Numbered from the stretch's first letter, positions 19,954-28,978 are shown. The stretch: 49,987 nucleotides of DNA from Candidatus Nanoarchaeia archaeon (GCA_028713535.1 JAQTOC010000007.1:1-49987); one strand, 5' to 3'. Notes: a model not told the origin generated them from the letters alone. Translations and numbers: made by a program.

Positions 19954-20244
19954 TTATTCTTCTTCATTCATGTTCTCACTAAGCCTGTTTTTGTATATTT
20001 CTGCGTGGTCCTCTGAGCAGAATCTATAAACTTTTCCATTGATTTCCTCTTCAACAAAATCAACATCAAGAACAGCCCTGCATAAAGCACACTTTGCAGC
20101 TCTTTCGCCTTCATTGTATCCCTGCATAAATCCGTCTTCAAACCCTTCTAATTCATCCTCTTCAACCATCTCTTCTCTGTCTTCTCCGTCATAAATGTTG
20201 TCGCCTTCAGGCTCATCATCAACCTTTTTATATTTGCTTTTCAT
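19954..20244 (-). CDS. Small acidic protein with TRASH/YHS-like zinc finger
   Basis: CALC-(x19)-FCSEDHAE (CxxC...CxxxH) after an acidic N-terminus. Confidence 0.7.
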   Translation of the reverse strand: MKSKYKKVDDEPEGDNIYDGEDREEMVEEDELEGFEDGFMQGYNEGERAAKCALCRAVLDVDFVEEEINGKVYRFCSEDHAEIYKNRLSENMNEEE

Positions 20245-20278
20245 GATTCTAAAGTAACGGGTTAGTATTTAAAATTTT

Positions 20279-21538
20279 CTAAACTAGGCCCCATGTTTCT
20301 ATGGCTTTTGCAAGCTCGTTCCTGGTCTTGGCATACTCTTTTAAAGGAACTTTATTAAGGTAGGCATCTAAAGCCTGTCTTACAGCAGTAGACCCTGCCC
20401 TTGTGCCCCAAGGATGAGCATGTATTCCGCCTCCAAAATTGCAAACAACGTCTTTTCCCATCCTGTCTATTACCTTTCCAATAGAACAGGGCTGCAATCC
20501 CCCAGAAGCAACAGCAAGGACTCTTCTTGTATTATACCATTCCTGCTCAAATAAATGATCTTGTTTTTTAGTTTTTCTAGATTCAATTTCTCTCTCAGAG
20601 TATACTGTCTCTGAGATGCTTACTCCCATCTTTCCAACCATCGCAGTTCCGATATGTAAAGTATCAACTCCAATCATCCTAAAAATCTTGGACAGCATAG
20701 GCATTGTTATTCCTATTCTTTCAGACTTAGTCAATGCAGCATGCATGGCCCTATGTGCATGTATTGGTAACCTTATGTTCTTCCTTAATGTATGAACAGC
20801 AGCGAACCCCGAAGTCAAAACATCAATCATAACATAATTTCCTCCGTTATTACTTACATACTCAGCTCGTTTAAGCATCTCAAGGGTTTCAGCAGTGACA
20901 TTTGGCATATACAATTTAACCTCTCCGGTTTCTTTTTCTGCCTTTTCTCTTGCCTTTAATGTTACATCAACCCTCTTCTTGAATTTGTTAAATTTCATGC
21001 TTGTTAAATTCTCATCATCCTTTACAGTATCACATCCTCCAACCCAAGCCTCATACGCAACTCCTGCATGTTGCTTTGCATTTAATCCAAGTTTTGGTTT
21101 TATTATAGCTCCAACAAAGGGTCTGTCCCTTACTTTGGTTAGCTTCCTGATTCCCTCTACTCCATATCTTGGCCCGTCAAAACTCTTGATAATCTCTCTT
21201 GGAAATTTTATGTCAATCAATCTTAAATTCCCAACCATCTTCAAGCCAAAAACATTCCCAGCCAAGCTGGAAAGAATCTGAGACATATTTCCTTTTTCAA
21301 ATAATTCAGGATGATACGCAATCTTAACATAATTATTTTTTAAATAATAAACATTTGGCTTTAATTTTTTGAAAATGCCTGGGCTTAATGTTTTAATGTC
21401 TGTCCATGTGTCAATACTGCTTTCCCCAGCAAGGTTATTTGCAATTTCTTTGATGCTGGCTTTGCCTCCAGTGATATGATAACAAGCTAAAACCTCTCTT
21501 CTCCTTGGTTTATAATCAAGATTGATATAATCCCTCAC
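20279..21538 (-). CDS. rbcL: Ribulose-1,5-bisphosphate carboxylase, form III-type large subunit
   Basis: AGESSIDTWT, SSLAGNVFGLK, GAIIKPKLGL, GGCDTVKDDEN, HAHRAMHAAL, LHIGTAMVGKM, ASGGLQP, FGGGIHAHPWG; catalytic residues appear conserved. Confidence 0.95.
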   Translation of the reverse strand: MRDYINLDYKPRRREVLACYHITGGKASIKEIANNLAGESSIDTWTDIKTLSPGIFKKLKPNVYYLKNNYVKIAYHPELFEKGNMSQILSSLAGNVFGLKMVGNLRLIDIKFPREIIKSFDGPRYGVEGIRKLTKVRDRPFVGAIIKPKLGLNAKQHAGVAYEAWVGGCDTVKDDENLTSMKFNKFKKRVDVTLKAREKAEKETGEVKLYMPNVTAETLEMLKRAEYVSNNGGNYVMIDVLTSGFAAVHTLRKNIRLPIHAHRAMHAALTKSERIGITMPMLSKIFRMIGVDTLHIGTAMVGKMGVSISETVYSEREIESRKTKKQDHLFEQEWYNTRRVLAVASGGLQPCSIGKVIDRMGKDVVCNFGGGIHAHPWGTRAGSTAVRQALDAYLNKVPLKEYAKTRNELAKAIETWGLV

Positions 21539-21968
21539 TTTGGTTCACCTCTTTCGCCTTGTTATTTTCCATAACAAAGTAATAATCAGCTAAACTACTT
21601 TCCTGACAGTTCCCTGTACTGTCATTTACAGACCCAGCAATACATAAACCTTTGCACTCACCCGAGTCCATGCATGTTTTGTTTGCATCCTCATAAGTAT
21701 AATTACATTTATTTATGCTTTCCATCCATACTCCTTTCTTTGCCATGCAGTCAGCCTCAAGCAATATCTCCCCTTTCTCAGTTGCATAGTCCTTTACATT
21801 ATCAACCTTTGAATTAAGATTGAGAATATCAAAATTAAATACAGTAAAAACTATAGCAATTAAAACTGCCAGCACAATAAATTTCATTATGAACTTTGAT
21901 ATCTTTACAACAAGAAGGATTAAGAGGACCACTACAGCTAAAACAACCAGGCTTAAACTAAGACTCAT
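21516..21968 (-). CDS. Membrane protein with Cys-rich extracytoplasmic domain
   Basis: Two N-terminal hydrophobic segments, then a six-Cys domain (CMAKKGVWMESINKCNYTYEDANKTCMDSGECKGLC...GNC); overlaps the genes on both sides. Confidence 0.7.
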   Translation of the reverse strand: MSLSLSLVVLAVVVLLILLVVKISKFIMKFIVLAVLIAIVFTVFNFDILNLNSKVDNVKDYATEKGEILLEADCMAKKGVWMESINKCNYTYEDANKTCMDSGECKGLCIAGSVNDSTGNCQESSLADYYFVMENNKAKEVNQSEGLYQS

Positions 21969-22620
21969 TTTCTATTTTCCTCAATAATCTTGGCAAATAC
22001 CTCACCGATTTTATAATATAATCTGGTTTTTTCTGTTTTAATACCTTTCTAGAGAAGTGCCCAGTCAACACAGCTATGCTTTTTACCTTGGCTCTCTTAG
22101 CAGCAATGATATCATAAATAGAGTCTCCTATAACATAATCTGCTTTTACATGGGCAATCTTGCTTGCTTTCCTTATTTCAGCAGGGTTCGGTTTTGACAG
22201 TCTTACATCATCATTGCCGACAACAATATTGATTAATTTTGTATCAATGCCAGCATTTTTCAATAAAGTCAGGATTGTCTTGTGTGAACAGTTAGATGTA
22301 ACCGCAAGCCTGTATTTCTTGCTCAATTTTCTTAAGGCCATTTTAATTCCAAACAAAGCCTTGGTTGTATTCCCATACTTATTTTTAATTACCAATTCAG
22401 CCTGCAAATCATTTACTTTATCATAGATCTTTTTGTCTTTCCCATAGCCAATAATTTCTCTTACAACCTGCTCTTTTGGCATTCCCATCAACCGAAGAAA
22501 CTTCCAGTAACTTATTCTTTTAAACCCGTATTTTTCAACTGCATCCATATAAGAATAAAAATGAGCTTTGTCAGAGTTTACCAAAGTATTGTCCAAGTCA
22601 AAGCATATCAGTTTTTTCAT
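21958..22620 (-). CDS. HAD superfamily hydrolase (phosphoglycolate phosphatase-like)
   Basis: DLDNTLVNSD, VTSNCS, KPNPAEI, GDSIYDIIAAKRAKVKSI; start set to MKKLICFDLD. Confidence 0.88.
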   Translation of the reverse strand: MKKLICFDLDNTLVNSDKAHFYSYMDAVEKYGFKRISYWKFLRLMGMPKEQVVREIIGYGKDKKIYDKVNDLQAELVIKNKYGNTTKALFGIKMALRKLSKKYRLAVTSNCSHKTILTLLKNAGIDTKLINIVVGNDDVRLSKPNPAEIRKASKIAHVKADYVIGDSIYDIIAAKRAKVKSIAVLTGHFSRKVLKQKKPDYIIKSVRYLPRLLRKIENES

Positions 22621-22621
22621 A

Positions 22622-23446
22622 TTAAAATATCTCAGGGTATCTCTTTTTAATTTCCCGTATAAAGCCATTAATATTATACACTCCCAGCTCAGAGATTATC
22701 CCAGTTATTAATTCTGGATTAATAAACTCAAAGCAGGGATTTTTAACATCAATATACTTATTCTCAACATCCCAAACCTCTTTCTTCTTTCTCTCCTCTA
22801 TCTTTTCTTCAAATCCTTTTATTGTGTCTGGATCAAACTTCCATGAATGTGTACAAACATAAACAGGAATCCCTCTTTTCTTTGCTATCTCGCAGAACAT
22901 CTCGCTTCCTATCTTATTAACTATTTTGCCTTCAGATGTAATTGCATCAGCGCCGATAAGCATTATGTCTGCTTTTTTTAGTGCAAGCCTGCCTGCAGAG
23001 TCAATATAATGCTCTACATGAATCTTGTTCCTTGCCAGCTCCAATGCAGTCCTTCTTCCCTGAAACCTTGGCCTTGTTTCTGTATTATGAACGGTAAAAT
23101 GTTTTTTTCTTCTCTTTGCTTCTTTTAGAATATTAACAACAGTGTTTGCGTGGCAATGAGTAAAAATAATATAGTTACTTTGAATTTTGTTTGCTCCCAG
23201 ATATGTAATCTTTTTCAGGTCTTTGTCTATCTTATTAAAAAACAATCTTGAGTTTTTCTTTGGGTTTGCCTTTACAAATTTCAAGGCATTTCTCAAAAAT
23301 GGTTCTGTAGGCCTCAATGATATTAATTTTTTATATGAAGAATTTGTCATCTTCAGCATGTAAGCCCTAACCGCCCAGACAGCAACATTAGTAGCTCCCT
23401 GAATTTTTAAAGATTTAATCCCTCTTACAATTTCCCCAAAACCCAT
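22622..23446 (-). CDS. Ribose-1,5-bisphosphate isomerase (eIF-2B/e2b2 family)
   Basis: LKIQGATNVAVWAV, FTHCHANTVVNILKEA, TETRPRFQGRRTA, ADIMLIGADAITSEGKIVNKIGS; clustered with RuBisCO. Confidence 0.88.
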   Translation of the reverse strand: MGFGEIVRGIKSLKIQGATNVAVWAVRAYMLKMTNSSYKKLISLRPTEPFLRNALKFVKANPKKNSRLFFNKIDKDLKKITYLGANKIQSNYIIFTHCHANTVVNILKEAKRRKKHFTVHNTETRPRFQGRRTALELARNKIHVEHYIDSAGRLALKKADIMLIGADAITSEGKIVNKIGSEMFCEIAKKRGIPVYVCTHSWKFDPDTIKGFEEKIEERKKKEVWDVENKYIDVKNPCFEFINPELITGIISELGVYNINGFIREIKKRYPEIF

Positions 23447-23611
23447 ATACTTGAAAACAATATTTTGTTTATAAATATTACTAAACCAAAAAAATAATAT
23501 AACCTTCTAAAAGTCTAAAACACAACAGAGGTTTCCTCATTGATTCAAGCAAAGAAAAGATATGTAAATATCATACTAATCTTTTTATATCCTCTAAATC
23601 CAGTTATAGGT

Positions 23612-24754
23612 ATGAAAATAGCAGTAACTGGAACGCACAGCTCAGGAAAGACCACTCTTGCAAAAAGGATTAGTAATCATTTCAATATCCCTTTCATTAG
23701 AGGTGACAAAGCAAAAGAAATCTTTCAAGAACATTTTCCTGATAAACCCATAAATGAGTTGTCTGTAGGGGATCAATGGAAATTCCAACAACTGATGTTT
23801 CAAAGCTTTGATGAAGTATTCAAGCAAGAAGGAGATTGCGTAACTGATGGGTTCCACTTAACCTGCCTGCCCTATAGTATAGAATATACCCATGGAGATA
23901 TCACCCAAATAGACGGATACTTTGAATTTCTTCAGAAAGTTATAGAAAGAAGCAAACAATTTGACTTAATATTTTACTTGCCCCCAGAACTGAGTTTAGA
24001 AAATGACAACTTCAGACCACAAGATAAAGATCTAAGGATAACCATAGATAAATATCTCTTCTCGTTATTGCAGGATTTTAATTATTGTACAATCTCTGGA
24101 CCAAAAGAGGTGAGGATACGCAAGGTAGGTCAAATGCTTGGAATCGCTGATCCTGTCTGGGAAAATTATATTGCATTCGAAGGCCTACCCAAAAGCGGGA
24201 AGAGTATTCAAATCTCAAGATTACAAGAAAAAGCAAGACAATTAAAGAAAGACTTATACATATGTAAAAGAAGCGATAACGAATACATCAAAACACTCAG
24301 GGAACGTAGCCCTGAAAGAAGAGAGGATTATAACTACAATTTAGACATGCTTAAGCTCCATGCAGAGATTCTTGAATCAGAATTTGAATCAAATGAGGTA
24401 AAAAATCGCCTTGCTGACGGACAAATTGTTGTTTCAGAAAGGCAAAAGTTCACCGCCCTAGCTTTATATGGTGCGTTAGGTATCCCAAGGCATCTGATTT
24501 ACCAAGCACTATACGAATTACCGGATCCTGGGCGAACAATTTATTTGGATATAAATCCCTGTGCAAATGTCATAAAAAATATTAGAGCAGGAAAAACCTC
24601 CTCACTGAAAAGTGACCTAGAGTTTCAAGAAGAGATGAGAAAATTATATCTACAATATGCGAAAGATCATAGGTTGGAAGTGATTGAAGCAAATCAAACT
24701 CCAGAGCAGGTATTCAGTATTCTAGAACAAAAAATATTTGGTGCCAGCCAGTAA
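23612..24754 (+). CDS. Tandem P-loop kinase: N-terminal NadR/AAA_28-like ATPase plus C-terminal thymidylate-kinase-like domain
   Basis: Two Walker A motifs in one ORF: GTHSSGKTT and FEGLPKSGKS; TMK-like order in the second half (VSERQKFTALALYGALG, DPGRTIYLDI). ATG at 23612 preferred. Confidence 0.8.
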   Translation: MKIAVTGTHSSGKTTLAKRISNHFNIPFIRGDKAKEIFQEHFPDKPINELSVGDQWKFQQLMFQSFDEVFKQEGDCVTDGFHLTCLPYSIEYTHGDITQIDGYFEFLQKVIERSKQFDLIFYLPPELSLENDNFRPQDKDLRITIDKYLFSLLQDFNYCTISGPKEVRIRKVGQMLGIADPVWENYIAFEGLPKSGKSIQISRLQEKARQLKKDLYICKRSDNEYIKTLRERSPERREDYNYNLDMLKLHAEILESEFESNEVKNRLADGQIVVSERQKFTALALYGALGIPRHLIYQALYELPDPGRTIYLDINPCANVIKNIRAGKTSSLKSDLEFQEEMRKLYLQYAKDHRLEVIEANQTPEQVFSILEQKIFGASQ

Positions 24755-24774
24755 ATTACAATAGCACCAGAAAT

Positions 24775-25272
24775 TCACAAAAGCTCCCTGAATTTTTCAA
24801 CAATTTCTTTATCAGAAGAATTAACATTATCTATCACAGTGTCAAATTGATAAATCTCCTTGACAGCCATCTGGTTTATTTTCTTGATTAATTTTTCACT
24901 CATTGGCACATGTACCGCTAAGTCTCTCTTATTTATTCTCTCCAGACAAACATCTAATGGGGCCTGGACTTGTATAAGAAACACCTTATATCTTTCCTGC
25001 AAGCTTTTCAAAAAAGTTTTAAAAGAATCAAAAGTGCCTATAGATTCAAAGATAATGTTGTTATGGCTCTTAAAATGCGCTGAAATTTCTCTGTCAATTT
25101 TTTTCCAGGTCTCTGCAAATGATTTTTCATCTATAACTTCATAATCCTTTCTCGCATACAAAAAATACGATTCAACTGATAAAAACCTAATCGCTAATTT
25201 TCTTTCTAATAACTCTCCAATATATGTTTTTCCGCTCCCTTTTGGGCCGATTAGAATATACACAGTTTTCAT
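24775..25272 (-). CDS. P-loop kinase (shikimate/adenylate-kinase-like AAA family)
   Basis: YILIGPKGSGKTYIGELLERKL; about 165 aa; LERINKRD lid-like segment. Confidence 0.75.
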   Translation of the reverse strand: MKTVYILIGPKGSGKTYIGELLERKLAIRFLSVESYFLYARKDYEVIDEKSFAETWKKIDREISAHFKSHNNIIFESIGTFDSFKTFLKSLQERYKVFLIQVQAPLDVCLERINKRDLAVHVPMSEKLIKKINQMAVKEIYQFDTVIDNVNSSDKEIVEKFRELL

Positions 25273-25285
25273 ACAGAATAATATT

Positions 25286-25828
25286 TTAACTATCTATAAA
25301 AAGTTTTCCGCCATTCTTCACAATTCTTTTAACATACTCTCCTAGTAAGAAACGAACAGTATAATCATAATCATCAGGATTATTTTTAACATCAAAAACT
25401 AACGTTTCAATATTTACCCATCTATTTAAAACAACTTCATGATTATGAAAAATTCTACCAGAGTATACTGCCCTATAAACCTGCACCAATGCATCGCATT
25501 TAGGCTCTATCTTTCTTACCTTGAATAAAGGCTCAAACTTTAAAGAATCAGGAATTTTTTTGTTATTAAAAACCTCTTCTTGTACCTCCATCTCGATTGC
25601 TTCGAGATAAGATTGACCTTTTCTAACATGCCCTCCAGGAAATGTAAATTTACCTGGGTAAGTCACATCAAGGCTTCTTTTTTGAATAAGTATCTCCTGA
25701 TAATCTCTATCTTTAAAAAATAGAACATGAACTCCTCTATGTAAAAGTCCTTTTTTATGGCATTCAGAATATCTTGCTTTCCCTATTGCTTTGTCATTCT
25801 CGTTTACAACATCAAGCAATTCATCCAT
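25286..25828 (-). CDS. Nudix hydrolase (IDI-like), variant Nudix box
   Basis: FPGGHVRKGQSYLEAIEMEVQEEVF. Confidence 0.85.
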   Translation of the reverse strand: MDELLDVVNENDKAIGKARYSECHKKGLLHRGVHVLFFKDRDYQEILIQKRSLDVTYPGKFTFPGGHVRKGQSYLEAIEMEVQEEVFNNKKIPDSLKFEPLFKVRKIEPKCDALVQVYRAVYSGRIFHNHEVVLNRWVNIETLVFDVKNNPDDYDYTVRFLLGEYVKRIVKNGGKLFIDS

Positions 25829-25889
25829 ACGCTAGTACAAACACAAAGACTTAATAAAGTTTCGGCAAGAATAACTTTTATAAGATAAC

Positions 25890-26648
25890 TTATAATTTTA
25901 TTTCTTTAAGAAATTCTCTCTTTATTGACTTGCTAAGCTTCACTAGTCTTCTAATCGATTCTTTTGAAAACTTATTAGACTCTAAAGATTTTAAATCTTC
26001 TTTTGCCATCTCTCTAGCCCGATTATTAGTTTTAATTGTATAGACTCTATGCAAAAGATAAGAAGTTTTTTTCCCTTTTTTATGCCCCTTTATTTTAAGT
26101 TCTTTAATAGTATATCTTATTTTATAAATTTTTGATAGGTTTTTAACCAAGTTAGGGTACCTTCTCCACTTGCCACCCATATGCCCTCCTTTTTCATAGT
26201 ATAAAACAAGGATTCCTCCTTTATTATTCAATAACGATCTCAAATATGCAATTGGCAACCCTTGTGTTGAACCACACGCCTCAAAAGTAAACGTCCAGTC
26301 ATATTCTTTTTCTTTTTTTGGGATCAATTCATAATTAGAACAGATATACTTTCCAAATTTGGTTTTTACATTCTTTTTGACATAATTAACCATCTGCCTG
26401 GAAATATCACTATAATCAACTTTTGCTCCGTTCTTGGCTAACCAAGAAGCCCAGTTTGCATAATATCCAGCAATAGCTAAAACTTTATCTCCTTTCTTAA
26501 TCCCTAATTTATCAAGGATTTTTGGATCTTCAGGAGTGACTGCTTGTGAAGCAATTTTTACTTTAAACCAACCTCCTTGATTGATTCCGTATCCCAATTT
26601 ATGAGACCAAGTAGGTTGAATAATCTTTTTTAAATCTGGGACAAGCAT
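25890..26648 (-). CDS. SAM-dependent methyltransferase-like protein
   Basis: GDKVLAIAGYYANWASWLAKNGAKVDYSDISRQMV Rossmann motif I/II-like; start set to MLVPDLKK, with a TATA-like stretch upstream. Confidence 0.7.
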   Translation of the reverse strand: MLVPDLKKIIQPTWSHKLGYGINQGGWFKVKIASQAVTPEDPKILDKLGIKKGDKVLAIAGYYANWASWLAKNGAKVDYSDISRQMVNYVKKNVKTKFGKYICSNYELIPKKEKEYDWTFTFEACGSTQGLPIAYLRSLLNNKGGILVLYYEKGGHMGGKWRRYPNLVKNLSKIYKIRYTIKELKIKGHKKGKKTSYLLHRVYTIKTNNRAREMAKEDLKSLESNKFSKESIRRLVKLSKSIKREFLKEIKL

Positions 26649-26704
26649 TTTATTAATTAATACAAAAAAGAAAGTATAAATAACTTTCGCAGATAAACAA
26701 AGAA

Positions 26705-27568
26705 TCATTCCTTGCTCATGATTTCATCCACAGTCTTCTCTACCCTATTGCTTGGAATTGCAAAGCCAAGTTCCTCATAATTTGAAATCTTAAAATTAAC
26801 AATCCCTACAATTTCCCCAAGAGAATTAATCAAGGGCCCTCCAGAATTTCCAGGATTGATTGTAACATCTGTCTGTATGTAATCTTTTCCACTTACCTCT
26901 CTTGAAGGAGAGCTGATAATCCCCTCAGTGGCAGTAAACGAAAGTCCAGCAGGGTTTCCCAATGCAACAACCTTCTGGCCTGCCACTAATGAATCAGAAT
27001 CTCCAAACTTAAAATAATCAAACGTGTTATTTGAAACCATTTTTAATACAGCAAGGTCTTCTTTGACATCATATCCAATTAATTTGACTGCATATCCCTC
27101 TCCGTCATAAGTATAAATGCTTGCTTTGCTTGCACCCTGAATAACGTGATAATTAGTGACAACATATCCATCAGAGGTTATTATCGCCCCAGAACCCTGT
27201 CCAACATTTGTGACAACAGTCACTGTTGCATCAATCACATCAGAAATTACACTGCTGAAACTTTCACTATCAACAGCAAGATCCCCTATTCTCTGGCTTA
27301 ACTCCCCAAACTGGGTTTCATATTGCTTGCTTGTTTCAGTAACCTGCTCGCTTGTTTTTTGTATTTCCCCGCTTAATTTTGTTATTTGATCTTGCTTGTC
27401 CTGAAGTTTTTTTTCAATACTGCTTGACAAAGTGTCTACTCTTGAATTATAATCCTTCTCAAGCCTGTTTATTTGATAGCTTCCAGTTAAAACAAATCCA
27501 ATGATAACTACAAGTAAAATTAATCCATAAATTATGTGTTGTTTTTGCTCTTTTAATATTCTTTCCAT
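26705..27568 (-). CDS. Membrane-anchored trypsin-like serine protease (HtrA/Deg-like, no PDZ)
   Basis: N-terminal TM, coiled coil, VTNYHVI (His), DVKEDLAVLK (Asp), INPGNSGGPLIN (Ser). Confidence 0.92.
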   Translation of the reverse strand: MERILKEQKQHIIYGLILLVVIIGFVLTGSYQINRLEKDYNSRVDTLSSSIEKKLQDKQDQITKLSGEIQKTSEQVTETSKQYETQFGELSQRIGDLAVDSESFSSVISDVIDATVTVVTNVGQGSGAIITSDGYVVTNYHVIQGASKASIYTYDGEGYAVKLIGYDVKEDLAVLKMVSNNTFDYFKFGDSDSLVAGQKVVALGNPAGLSFTATEGIISSPSREVSGKDYIQTDVTINPGNSGGPLINSLGEIVGIVNFKISNYEELGFAIPSNRVEKTVDEIMSKE

Positions 27569-27680
27569 AATCTAAAAAGATAACCTCTCTTTTTTAAATA
27601 AGATGGACTTCTAATCCATCCCGCTTATAAATAAACTATTCTGATTTCTTATAAAGTTTACTGGAAAGGAGAACTACCAG

Positions 27681-27953
27681 ATGAACAAGAACAAATTAAA
27701 TTATTTCATTGACATTGGAGCCTTAATCTCTGGAACAATAGTTCTTGCCACAGGTATACTCAAATTAAATATATTCAGGATTAGTCCGATGGCTCTGACT
27801 CCAGCCCATGATTGGTCAGGGATTATATTTGCAGTGTTTGTGTTAATTCACTTCATGCTCCATTTCAAATGGATTGTAGCAACAACAAAGGGTTACAAGA
27901 GCCATTTCACCTCAAAAATAGCAAAGGAAACTGTTGCAGGCTCTTCCAATTAA
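27681..27953 (+). CDS. DUF4405-like small membrane protein
   Basis: Two to three TMs; PAHDWSGIIFAVFVLIHFMLHFKWI, His pattern typical of DUF4405. Confidence 0.75.
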   Translation: MNKNKLNYFIDIGALISGTIVLATGILKLNIFRISPMALTPAHDWSGIIFAVFVLIHFMLHFKWIVATTKGYKSHFTSKIAKETVAGSSN

Positions 27954-28020
27954 GCCTGCTTCAGCAATTCCTTTATTCTTAATCCAAAAGCAATTTAAAT
28001 CTAAACAAATCAACATACTA

Positions 28021-28875
28021 ATGAACATTCCGCCAGGAATTATTTTTGGAATAATAGCAATGCTCTGCTGGGGAACCGCAGATTTCTTTGTTGCAAACGC
28101 AGTAAGAAAAACAAGCTCATTCAAAACCTTTGTCTGGAGCCAAATAATAGGTCTAATTCTATTTTTTATAATATTCTCATTATTTTTTAACATACAGATC
28201 CCATCTCTTAGTCTGGTTATATTAATTCTTGCATCTGGCCTTCTCGGTGCAGTTTCCTACCTTGCTTTCTACAAGGGGCTGCAAATAGGAAAAGTTTCAA
28301 TTATAAGTCCTGTCTCAGCCTGCTGGCCTGTTATTGCAATTATTTTGAGTTTAATTTTCCTAAGTGAAAAACTAACAGGTATTCAATCAATAGGCATAAG
28401 TTTGGCAATAATTGGAGCTATCTTAACTTCATTTAAATTTAATGATTTATTAAAGCTAAAAAATGTTGCAACAGGCATTAAGTATGGGGTAGTTGCATTA
28501 ATTGGCTGGGGGATCTATTTTACTTTCATTGATATTTTAGTTTCAGAATTAAGTTGGTTCTTGCCAATGTTTTTCATTAAGATTGCAACAGTGCTATGCT
28601 TATTAACTAATTCCACAATAATGAAAAAAGAGATCTCATTCCCAAAAAACGTTGCATTATTCATCATCCTTATAGGAATTCTTGAGGCAGTTGCCTATTT
28701 GTTTTACGGAATCGGAATAACCTCTGAATACACAGCAATTGTCGCCCCAATAGTTGCGACATTTCCAATGGTAACAATCATACTCGCCAGAGTATTCTTT
28801 AAAGAAAAACTTGAACTAAACCAGAAGCTTGGAGTTGCCTTTGTTTTGGTCAGTCTAGTCATTCTTTCATTGTAA
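28021..28875 (+). CDS. EamA/DMT family transporter
   Basis: About 10 TMs in two repeats; CWGTADFF...ISPVSACWPVIAIILSLIFLSEKLT and IVAPIVATFPMVTIILARVFFKEKL. ATG at 28021 preferred. Confidence 0.88.
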   Translation: MNIPPGIIFGIIAMLCWGTADFFVANAVRKTSSFKTFVWSQIIGLILFFIIFSLFFNIQIPSLSLVILILASGLLGAVSYLAFYKGLQIGKVSIISPVSACWPVIAIILSLIFLSEKLTGIQSIGISLAIIGAILTSFKFNDLLKLKNVATGIKYGVVALIGWGIYFTFIDILVSELSWFLPMFFIKIATVLCLLTNSTIMKKEISFPKNVALFIILIGILEAVAYLFYGIGITSEYTAIVAPIVATFPMVTIILARVFFKEKLELNQKLGVAFVLVSLVILSL

Positions 28876-28968
28876 AAGCAACAATAACCCCAAAGATTAG
28901 AGGACGCTTAGAGCTCCTAAAACCCCCAAATTTGCCCATTTCAGCCCCAAAAGCCCAAAAAGAACACA

Positions 28969-28978
28969 TTTATAAATA
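28969..28978 (+). promoter_or_regulatory. Putative TATA box of the zinc-ribbon gene
   Basis: TTTATAAATA upstream of the ORF; GGAGG SD-like sequence at about 29041. Confidence 0.5.

Noticed and set aside
28885-28915. Weak inverted repeat around ttagaggacgcttagagctcctaa as a terminator
   Set aside because: Arms match imperfectly (about 4 contiguous pairs) and no T-run follows; not supportable.
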